From positions 1-64,000 of the forward strand of contig JADLDR010000041.1 of assembly GCA_020846535.1 (NCBI GenBank): a DNA stretch of 64,000 nt. The letters run 5' to 3'. This stretch comes from Armatimonadota bacterium (GTDB taxonomy: Bacteria > Armatimonadota > JADLDR01). The notes below the pieces were generated by a model. It ran no database searches. It saw only the letters and a list, made by a program, of their open reading frames with translations, and had not been told where the DNA came from. The position numbers and the translations under genes are program-made. How positions within the stretch are numbered: the first letter of the stretch is position 1; every line of letters begins with the position of its first letter. Of this stretch, positions 36,001-43,690 are shown piece by piece.

Positions 36001-37434
36001 ATGAAAGCCGGTTTTGCGGAACGCGATATCACCCCGGAGGCCGGAATGGAGCAGCCGGGGGGTTATGGGAAAGCGTATCATTCGGGATATGTACACGACC
36101 CGTGCAAGGTGCGGGTTGCCGTTTTCGATGACGGATCGGGGAGGGCGGTACTGGTCGGCGCGGACACCCTCATGGTTCCCCGCGCTCTGGCGCAGTCCGT
36201 CCGGGCCGCGGTGGCCGAAAGCTGCGGACTGAAACCGGAGGCGGTTTTGATCGGAGCATCCCACTCGCACAGCGCCGGGCCGCTGGGGATGGTGCAGCCC
36301 GGGGAATACGACCACGCCTCTCCGCTGGCCCGAAAGCTGGCCTACGAAATGTCCTCCTGCGCCGATGCCCGCTACCTGGAAAGCACGCGCCGGCAGATGA
36401 TCGGGGCCATCGAGGACGCCTGCCGCAACCTGGCGGCGGCGCGGTGCGGCGTCGGATCAGGCCAGGAAAGCACTGTTGCCTTCAACCGCCGGTTCCGGAT
36501 GAAAAACGGCCTCAGCTACACCCATCCGGGCAAGGGCAACCCCGATATCATCGAACCGGCAGGCCCTATGGACCCGGAGGTAGGCGTCATCGGGGCGTGG
36601 AGCGAGGAAGGCCGATTCCTCGGCTGCGTGGTGAATTACGCCTGTCACGGCACGACCGGGCCGGGCGGGGCTTCGGCGGACTGGATCTACTACCTGGAGC
36701 AGACGATCCGGGGCGTTATGGGACAGGAGGCTGTCGTCGTCTTCCTGAACGGTGCCTGCGGGGATGTCACCCAGGTCAATAATTTGAGCCCCTATGCCAC
36801 CGAATATGGCGAACGCTCGGCTCGCCTGGTCGGAGGGCGCGTGGGAGCAGAGGCGGTGAAAGTTCTGGTGGGCATGGAGGCGGGCAACCTGACGCCGGTG
36901 GCCGCCCGATCCAGAACGCTCCGGATCACCCGCCGACATCCAGGCCGGGAGAGGCTGAAGCGGGCTGTCTCGATAGCCGAGCAGGACCCGAGCAGCGCCG
37001 ACGCCACCCCATGGACGTTCGCCAAAGAAACCGTCCTGCTGGACGCCCTGGTCGCACGGGAGCCGGTCGCGGAGGTCGAAACGCAGGCTGTCCAGATAGG
37101 GCCTGCCGTCTTTCTCGCCAATCCCGCCGAATTCTTCTGCCAGTTCGGCCTGGATATCAAACAGGAAAGCCCGTTCCCCTACTCCTTTCCGGTGGAGCTT
37201 GCCAACGGCTGCGTCGGCTACGTCCCCACGCCGGAAGCTATGAGCGAGCGCGGCGGCGGCTATGAAACTCGCCTTTCCTCCTACACAAACCTCGACCTAC
37301 AGGCAGGCCCGCAAATCGTGGCCTCCCTGGTCGGCCTCAGCCAAGAGATGACGCCCGGCGCATCTCCCGAACCGCCCCTCGCCCCACCTTTCAGCGGCCC
37401 CTGGAGCTACGGAAACGTGCCGCCGGAAGTGTGA
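36001..37434 (+). CDS. Neutral/alkaline ceramidase-like hydrolase
   Basis: A 477-residue protein with features of the ceramidase N-terminal domain: FAERDITP at the start, LVGADTLMVPR, the metal-binding SHSHSAGP, VVNYACHGTT and FLNGACGDV. In the family a zinc ion bound by such His residues hydrolyses an amide bond. Many short bacterial members lack the C-terminal Ig-like domain and act on unknown substrates; this one is of that short type. There is no signal peptide. The GGAGG site 6 nt upstream fixes the start. It is third in an apparent operon with the DUF6785 pair, whose substrate it may cleave after uptake. Confidence 0.75.
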   Translation: MKAGFAERDITPEAGMEQPGGYGKAYHSGYVHDPCKVRVAVFDDGSGRAVLVGADTLMVPRALAQSVRAAVAESCGLKPEAVLIGASHSHSAGPLGMVQPGEYDHASPLARKLAYEMSSCADARYLESTRRQMIGAIEDACRNLAAARCGVGSGQESTVAFNRRFRMKNGLSYTHPGKGNPDIIEPAGPMDPEVGVIGAWSEEGRFLGCVVNYACHGTTGPGGASADWIYYLEQTIRGVMGQEAVVVFLNGACGDVTQVNNLSPYATEYGERSARLVGGRVGAEAVKVLVGMEAGNLTPVAARSRTLRITRRHPGRERLKRAVSIAEQDPSSADATPWTFAKETVLLDALVAREPVAEVETQAVQIGPAVFLANPAEFFCQFGLDIKQESPFPYSFPVELANGCVGYVPTPEAMSERGGGYETRLSSYTNLDLQAGPQIVASLVGLSQEMTPGASPEPPLAPPFSGPWSYGNVPPEV

Positions 37435-37462
37435 CTACTTTAGGCTGCTGCAAGTCGAGCCG

Positions 37463-37599
37463 TGTGTCCCTCCGGGACACAAATTGGCAGAAGCAAAGGC
37501 TGGGGCTGGCTTCCTGACGAGGCCGACAAGGGCCCGCAGAGTGCTGCGTCCTGGAGGGACGCCCAGCCGCAGGTTTGTAAACCTCGGAATTTTATTCCG
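37463..37599. repeat. Array of four perfect short hairpins
   Basis: Within 137 bp: TGTGTCCC-TCC-GGGACACA (37463-37481), GCGTCC-tggag-GGACGC (37546-37562), AGGTTT-gt-AAACCT (37571-37584) and CGGAAT-ttt-ATTCCG (37585-37599). The array occupies the gap between two convergent genes, with no reading frame of note. It may be a two-way terminator or a dispersed repeat. Confidence 0.65.
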
Positions 37600-37726
37600 T
37601 CGATCCTCAGGCCACCGGTTCACATCTCGGTTTGCCCTGCCTTTTCCAAATGTGTCGGGTACTCAGCCCTATGGATCAGCCCAGATCGTTCCCCATCGAA
37701 TCGTCTTTCCCTTCCCGGCCTCGCTC

Positions 37727-40558
37727 CTACTCCGACACGACCTGCAACAGGTCGAACCAGGCCGTTCCCGCGCTGATCAGTTTGTAGTTGATATTGACCC
37801 GGCCTCCGGTTTTCGCCGTGCCGCTCAAAACGTATTCTTTCCATTCCGTGGTCAGGGTGTAGTCCTGGTCTTCGCGGTCAAGGCCGGGAAGGGTGATGTG
37901 AAACCTGAGCCCATCGCTTTCCCCTCTGGCCCGGATGGAGAGACGGTATCGTTTTCCGGCCTCCAGTTGGATGGGGAAGGGAGAAAGGGAAAGGCCTTGG
38001 CCTTCCGCCGGGCAGGTGATCCGCAGCGAATGGAGGCCGTGCGCCGCCATTCGGGGGTCTACAAAGAGCGAAGCGCCTTTATCGGTTCCCACATACACAT
38101 AACAGCCGTCGGGCGTGCCCGCATTGGCGGACTGCTCGAAGCTGGAGTTTGCGGTCAGGTTTTTCGACGCGACCTTCAGGCTCTCTTTCCAGGGCAGGCC
38201 GGAAGCGAGCATCGGAAAGCGGTAGGCCCGCGTGCCGAAAGCATCGATGATATCCTCTACCACGCCGTTTTTGACGGCGACCGTGCGGTTTTCGAAGAGA
38301 ACTTCGGCCTGGCCGGTATGGGTTGCGTCCTGGACTTTGATTTTCAGCGGTCCGGGCCGGTTTTCCGTGTTGGCGGCCAGAACGACGGCATATCCCCGGT
38401 CATACCGGGCCGCCGCGTGGATCGCTCCGGAGGAGGCCGCTTTCAGGCGAGGCTCTTCGGACAGGAGCGCGGAGGCGAGTTCGGCCCCTTCCAGGGCCAG
38501 ACGGCGGCATTCCGACCAGAGGCTCGGGGAGATGGGATTGCCGACCGGGGCGCGGCGGACGAAATACTGGATGCCGGTGGCCCCGTGGATGAGGGCCAGG
38601 TAGGTCATCACCCGCTCCTCCCGGGCGCTCGGCTCCCTTGCCCACCATTCCCCGCCTCCGAACGCCTGCGGCACGATCCAGAGCGGCATCCGGTAGTTGG
38701 CCGCCCGGTTCATGGTATCCGCCCACTCGCTGACCCGGGTGACCGGCGCGTTCGGAATCGGGTACGGATCTACCATCAGGATATCCATACATTTGAGATA
38801 ATCTTTGACCCGGCTGGGCGACATCAGCACGATGGTGATGGGGTGATACGGATCGAGATTTTTGATGAAGCGATAGGATTCCTCTAGAAGCGCCGGGGCG
38901 ATGCCCTGGCCGTCCGGCTCGTCGGAGATATACCAGGAGAGGAGGGCCGGGTGGTCTCTGAACATCTCCACCTCGGCCTTCAGCAGCGCCCACTTCTCTT
39001 CGGACGGCGGGAGGGTGGCCGTGCCCATCAGGTGGTAATTGACTTTCATCCCCAGGGCGGCGGCCCGATCCATATAGGCCCGGATGCTCTCCCAATCCGA
39101 CTCGGAGCGCCCCTTGGCCGATCCCTGATAGGGAGAAAGGAGGGTAAATCCCTGTGGGGCCTCCTCTCCAGCCAGGCTCGCCGCCGGGTCCCTGTCCGAA
39201 TAAAAGCCGAACGGAAAATAGGGCAGCCCGTTCACGATCAGCCCTCGCCGGTTGTAATCGATTTTGGCTTCATTCGGGCGTGGCGGGTGCTTGCGAATCG
39301 TATAGCGGGCGGAGAGGAGTTCCCTGCCTTTGAACATGAGGCGGCAGTCCAGTTGGCTTTCGTCCATCGGCAGGGCATCGAGCGGGAAGCGGACGCTGTA
39401 GCGGCTCCCGCCTTTGAACGAAGCGGGCGGCGTCAATGCCTGGCCGCCACGCTCTATGGCAAGGACAACCTCCTTATTTTTCAGCGCCGGGACGGTGTTG
39501 ACCGTGATGCTTCCCTGGCGCTCCGAGGTGTAATAATCCCGGTCAGGCCCCATCGCGGCGAGCGGGCCGACCTGCATCGGCATCTCCGGCAGGCGGAGCA
39601 GTTCCTTCCCTCCTGCGGACAGCAGGCTGAATACGGCCCGGCACTTGCCTTCCTGCAAGACCGGAATAGCGATATCCCATACAGAAGGCGTCGGTTTGAG
39701 AGCTAGCAGCGCGGATTCCACAACCGGCCCGTCTTTGAGTCTGAGCCTTGCCTTGACCTGCCCCGGCCCGTTCTTGGCCTGCATCAGATGCGCCTGCACC
39801 CGCACATACCCGTCCTCGACCCGGGAAGGATATTCCACTCTGTCTATGATCAGGCCATTTTCCTTTACTTTGTCTTCCGAGAAGATTATGTCCACAATGA
39901 ACGACTTGGTTGCGCCTCTGGCTACCGGCTTGTCGAACCCGATGACAAAAGCCCCGTTCCGGTCCGGGTAGTCCCAGAGCATCACCGGCTCGCTCGATTT
40001 CCAGGTCAGGGTTCCGAAGCGGGAGCGCAGGCGGAAATGCCCGGTATTCTGAAGCGGGTGGCTGCCGATCAACGGGTTGTAATGCGGGGGAATCAGGACG
40101 CGCTCGGCCTTCGGCCTGTCCAGGATATCCGCCAGGCTCCCTGCCCAGAACGATTCGACCGGGCGGGCGACTCCCAGTTCCAGGCCCGCGTTGTCCCATT
40201 CGTTCTGGCGGTAAAGATATTCGATCCTGACCCGGTTTCCCGGCCCGACCGTAAACCTTTGCTGCCAGTTCATACCGCTGCCTTCGTATCGAACAGTAAG
40301 AGAAGAACGCCCCTTCTCGGCCTTCGTGAAATTGTTGGGGGCTCGGTACAGGGCTTTTGTCCACTCCCGATTGTGAATCGTCAATTGATTATAATAGGGG
40401 ACAAAAACCGGACGCCCTTTATAGCGTATCTGAAAACCTTCCCCTTGCTCCCAGACAAGGGCCGTTTCGGCGCTCTTCAGTTCGGCCTGTTGAACCGGAC
40501 CGAACGGTAATGAACCGACCATCATCAGCATCGTCCACAACAGGCATATCGCCATCAT
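37727..40558 (-). CDS. Secreted multidomain glycosidase-like protein
   Basis: A 943-residue protein with a signal peptide (MMAICLLWTMLMMVGSLPFG) and an AGGAGA site. Roughly residues 25-430 are beta-domains. A TIM-barrel-like region follows (~440-760): GLIVNGLPYFPFGFY, YMDRAAALGMKVNYHLMG, and LLSWYISDEPDGQG, in which the Glu after Asp is a good acid/base candidate as in GH2/GH42-like enzymes. The last ~150 residues look like a carbohydrate-binding module (FEQSANAGTPDGCYVY, LEAGKRYRLSIRARGES). It probably acts on polysaccharide outside the cell. The exact family is not recognised. It ends opposite the hairpin array. Confidence 0.6.
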   Translation of the reverse strand: MMAICLLWTMLMMVGSLPFGPVQQAELKSAETALVWEQGEGFQIRYKGRPVFVPYYNQLTIHNREWTKALYRAPNNFTKAEKGRSSLTVRYEGSGMNWQQRFTVGPGNRVRIEYLYRQNEWDNAGLELGVARPVESFWAGSLADILDRPKAERVLIPPHYNPLIGSHPLQNTGHFRLRSRFGTLTWKSSEPVMLWDYPDRNGAFVIGFDKPVARGATKSFIVDIIFSEDKVKENGLIIDRVEYPSRVEDGYVRVQAHLMQAKNGPGQVKARLRLKDGPVVESALLALKPTPSVWDIAIPVLQEGKCRAVFSLLSAGGKELLRLPEMPMQVGPLAAMGPDRDYYTSERQGSITVNTVPALKNKEVVLAIERGGQALTPPASFKGGSRYSVRFPLDALPMDESQLDCRLMFKGRELLSARYTIRKHPPRPNEAKIDYNRRGLIVNGLPYFPFGFYSDRDPAASLAGEEAPQGFTLLSPYQGSAKGRSESDWESIRAYMDRAAALGMKVNYHLMGTATLPPSEEKWALLKAEVEMFRDHPALLSWYISDEPDGQGIAPALLEESYRFIKNLDPYHPITIVLMSPSRVKDYLKCMDILMVDPYPIPNAPVTRVSEWADTMNRAANYRMPLWIVPQAFGGGEWWAREPSAREERVMTYLALIHGATGIQYFVRRAPVGNPISPSLWSECRRLALEGAELASALLSEEPRLKAASSGAIHAAARYDRGYAVVLAANTENRPGPLKIKVQDATHTGQAEVLFENRTVAVKNGVVEDIIDAFGTRAYRFPMLASGLPWKESLKVASKNLTANSSFEQSANAGTPDGCYVYVGTDKGASLFVDPRMAAHGLHSLRITCPAEGQGLSLSPFPIQLEAGKRYRLSIRARGESDGLRFHITLPGLDREDQDYTLTTEWKEYVLSGTAKTGGRVNINYKLISAGTAWFDLLQVVSE

Positions 40559-40578
40559 AGGTTCTCCTGTATGATCCG

Positions 40579-42126
40579 TTATATCTTTCTTGTCAACCGG
40601 GCGAGCATGCCCCGCCTGAAGCGCAGAAGGCTCAGGAATTCATCGACGCTCTTCTCCCAGAGGCCCCAGTCCGCAGATTGGGAGGGCCAGCCTTCGGCGG
40701 CGGTGTCTGCAATGGCGGCGGGCATATAGAGGGCGAACGCCTTCAGGGAAGAGCGGGCGTCCCATGCGGACTGCTTGCGGGATTCCCCTTCTGCGATGCG
40801 GCGGCGGTAGGAGGCGAGGACAGCCCGGGAGAGTTCGGCGCTCCAGGGCCGAAGATGGGCTTTCAACAGGGTCAGCGCCGGATGCTCGTCGTGGATTGGT
40901 TCCCTGCGGCTGTCGAACGATTCCAGGGCCACTTTTTCCAGGCGGGTTGGAGGGATGCAGTGGAGGAGGTGGGCAGCATTGGCCCCGGGCGGCATAGCCT
41001 TTTCGCCCGAAAGATACCACCACCGGGTGATGGCCTCGGCCCATTCGCCGTCCGGGATGCGCCTTGCCGCATCGCGCCAGCCGGTGAGGAGGGCGTCCCG
41101 CCACTCGCTCTTGGCCCCGGCGCGGATGATCTCCTCGGGCGTTTTGTTCCAGAGCCGGGGCCAGAGGCCGGGCGGCATCAGGCCGACCATCTCGCAGAGC
41201 CACCAGGCGGATTTGCCCATCGCCTCCGGGGGAGTCGGGTGGATGCCGTCCCGCGTCATGGCGCTGTCGCAGTCGACGGGCGGAGTCACCTCTATGCGGT
41301 CCCCCCCGATCAGGCCACGCTTGATGGAGAGGAGCGGCAGGAGGCGGTCGAGTACCCGCCGGTGGAGGCGCGATTCGGGCAGGCGGGCGAGAAGCTCGGC
41401 GGCGGCCCGGCGCGTCTTCTGCTGCCGGGCATCGAGGGCGCTTTCCAGAAACGGCTCGTCCTCCATGCTCAGATTGATCGAAAGGGCCTCCAGAAAATAG
41501 GGGCGGTCGGCTCCGGTCTCGGTTTTCCAGGTGGAAGCCAGCAATTCGCGGGCGCGGGCCGGGTCTTTGCGCCGCAAGTTTCGCAGGAAGGCGATGCGCC
41601 TCTCTTTCTCTCCGGTCTCCCAGGTCTCCTCGTCTTCCGGCGGCTCCACCGCATAGGCCCACTGCGGGTTCTGAAGAGCCAGCCAGCGCCCCCGGCTGCC
41701 GATCACGGGCAGAAGCCAATCCCTCAATTTCCGGTCGCGATAGCCGGCGTCCAGCAGGCCGGGCAGCGTTTCGGTCGGCGCTCTCAGGCCGCCCCCTGCG
41801 GCGGCCTGGAGCCATTCGGGGAGGGCCTGAGCGTACAGGCTGCCCTCCAGCATCACGACCGCATCCTGCACGGATGCCTCAGGACAGGGTGGCAGCGCCT
41901 CCGGCTCGCAGGGAGCGATCTCCGGCTCGGGTTCCACCGAAGGCCGGGATCCTGCCTGTCGCCAGAGGGCCGCCGCTCCTGCCGCCGCCAGCAGCGCCTC
42001 TTCCCGATGATCGGCGGGCAGTTTTCCGAGAATGTCCCCCAGCAGTCCCTCCGCCTGCAAAGCGATGCCGTCCTGGCGATGGGTTCCTGCCAGGGCTGTT
42101 TTCAACAATTCATCCCAGAGTTGCAT
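40579..42126 (-). CDS. DUF5691 family protein
   Basis: A 515-residue, helix-rich, HEAT-like protein matching the DUF5691 type: it starts LWDELLKTALAGTHRQ, has a proline/glutamate linker near 65-85, and repeats such as DPARARELLASTW and FLESALDARQQKTRRAAAELLARLPES. It overlaps the upstream SWIM gene by 17 bp. In many bacteria SWIM and DUF5691 genes head a set that also encodes a MoxR-type ATPase and VWA proteins. Those partners are missing here: the next gene is an unrelated secreted glycosidase-like protein. The molecular role of the family is not established. Confidence 0.75.
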   Translation of the reverse strand: MQLWDELLKTALAGTHRQDGIALQAEGLLGDILGKLPADHREEALLAAAGAAALWRQAGSRPSVEPEPEIAPCEPEALPPCPEASVQDAVVMLEGSLYAQALPEWLQAAAGGGLRAPTETLPGLLDAGYRDRKLRDWLLPVIGSRGRWLALQNPQWAYAVEPPEDEETWETGEKERRIAFLRNLRRKDPARARELLASTWKTETGADRPYFLEALSINLSMEDEPFLESALDARQQKTRRAAAELLARLPESRLHRRVLDRLLPLLSIKRGLIGGDRIEVTPPVDCDSAMTRDGIHPTPPEAMGKSAWWLCEMVGLMPPGLWPRLWNKTPEEIIRAGAKSEWRDALLTGWRDAARRIPDGEWAEAITRWWYLSGEKAMPPGANAAHLLHCIPPTRLEKVALESFDSRREPIHDEHPALTLLKAHLRPWSAELSRAVLASYRRRIAEGESRKQSAWDARSSLKAFALYMPAAIADTAAEGWPSQSADWGLWEKSVDEFLSLLRFRRGMLARLTRKI

Positions 42127-43435
42127 AGGGTTGTTCGTTTCCGTCCTCGAAGACCCAATAACGCATCGGATAGAAGCTGTAGCCGTCCCACTCTCCGAAC
42201 AACGGGATCGGGCGGCCTCCGCTGGCGGCCAACAGGTTCCAGCCCTGGGTATAGCGCGGGCTGACTGGCGCGACAGCCCCCTGCGAGTCCCGGATGGCCC
42301 AGCGGTCGCCGCTTCTGAGGGGGACGGCCCCGGACAGCATGGCCGGGAAGCTTTCGAGCCAGGGATTTTTCGACAGCGCGGCCCCGCAGGCGCAGGCGAC
42401 CGCCCCCAGGGTGGGATAGCCGGAAACGGGACGGGAGGGAACGGCAGGTGACAGCCGAGCCTTGATGACCGCTCGCAGTGGATACGCGCCCGGATAGAAG
42501 ACGATCTCCGCTTCGAAGGCGGAGCCGACCAGAAAGCTGGCGTCCAGCGGCTGCCCGTAGGCGGCGAAATGGAGGATCAGGGCGGCCTGCCCGCCCCGCT
42601 CGCCCCACAGCCAGGTGCGCTGTGCGGCGATCCCCTCCTCCTCCGTCGTCTCCTGACCGGTCACAAGCCAGCGGTCCACCCGGCCCGGCTGGGAGAGGAG
42701 TTCTTCCTGCCGCATCGTCCATCCGATAGCAGCCCGGATATCGGCCTGCGTCTCCTCCGGCAGGCTGTCGAACCGCCTCACGCCCTGAGCCAGCAGATAG
42801 AGCCTCCCGATCCGCTCCAGCATCCTCTCCTGCCACCCTTCGCCGGTGAGGGGAAGGGTCGCCATCTGGCGCACCCACCGAGCGGTCCCAGGAGCCTGGG
42901 CGTCCACCAGCCGGGCGGCCTGATCCCACCAGAAGGAAGGCGGCCTGGCGGGAGCCGAAGCCAGCCCTTCCCGCACCAGATCGGCGAGCCACAATTCCAG
43001 AGACTCCATCCCGGCCCGCGTTCGCGCCAGGCGTTCCCCGGCCCGCTTTTCCTGGGCAAAGGCGCTTCGCGGGGCGGCAGCTTCCTTGTTTTCCGCCTTC
43101 CGGCTCCGCGCCTCGCGCTTTGCCAGCCATTCGATCACCCAGTCGGGCGCGGGCTGCTCCAGCAGGGATGCCGGGCGGTCGGCGTACATCAGGAAAAGGC
43201 CGAGGGCATGCTTGCAGGGAAACTTGCGGCTGGGACAGGTGCAGTAAAAAGCCGGTTCCCCCGGATCGACCATTACCTGATAGGGCTGGGATCCGCTCCC
43301 CTTGCACTCCCCCCAGAGCGCGCGTTCATCTCGCCCCAGCATAGCCCACTTGTGAGAAGAGGCCAGCCCCTTCCCTGCCTTCGCCGAAGCGTCATCCGGA
43401 GCGAGCTTGATCACCTGTTCCGTCGTATAACCCAT
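42110..43435 (-). CDS. SWIM zinc-finger protein
   Basis: A 441-residue protein. The SWIM motif is complete: CTCPSRKFPCKHALGL at about residues 68-83 (CxC, then CxH). The rest is helical and then beta-rich, with no catalytic motif that I recognise. The start at 43435 (MGYTTEQVIKLAPDD) matches the usual start of this family and follows AAGGAG; the frame is open further upstream without a better start. SWIM domains bind DNA or proteins. It is translationally linked to DUF5691 and transcribed from the 255-bp divergent region shared with the 43691 gene. Confidence 0.8.
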   Translation of the reverse strand: MGYTTEQVIKLAPDDASAKAGKGLASSHKWAMLGRDERALWGECKGSGSQPYQVMVDPGEPAFYCTCPSRKFPCKHALGLFLMYADRPASLLEQPAPDWVIEWLAKREARSRKAENKEAAAPRSAFAQEKRAGERLARTRAGMESLELWLADLVREGLASAPARPPSFWWDQAARLVDAQAPGTARWVRQMATLPLTGEGWQERMLERIGRLYLLAQGVRRFDSLPEETQADIRAAIGWTMRQEELLSQPGRVDRWLVTGQETTEEEGIAAQRTWLWGERGGQAALILHFAAYGQPLDASFLVGSAFEAEIVFYPGAYPLRAVIKARLSPAVPSRPVSGYPTLGAVACACGAALSKNPWLESFPAMLSGAVPLRSGDRWAIRDSQGAVAPVSPRYTQGWNLLAASGGRPIPLFGEWDGYSFYPMRYWVFEDGNEQPYATLG

Positions 43436-43690
43436 GAAACTCCTTGAGTTGAAAAGCAACCGGCTCCTTGAGGAGCAATCGCCCCGAAGCCTGGGGAGGT
43501 ACTTTTCCCCACAAAGCAAAAGTCCGTTTATATTCTTCGGTTCGCATACAGGTTTTCCTTTCTCCGGCGAAGGCGGTTCCCCGGAAAAGATTCCCCTTGC
43601 CGCAGAGAAGGCATTTTTTCTTCTGTCTCGAATAGGAACGATAATTCATCGGGCGGAGCGAAGCGGTTTGCGGACGCCGGGAGGAAAACC

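Noticed and set aside
33856-36315. 819-codon open frame on the minus strand opposite the second DUF6785 gene
   Set aside because: Its translation is His/Gln/Asp/Gly-rich without a recognisable fold, and it lies entirely opposite well-supported genes. It is a by-product of high GC content.
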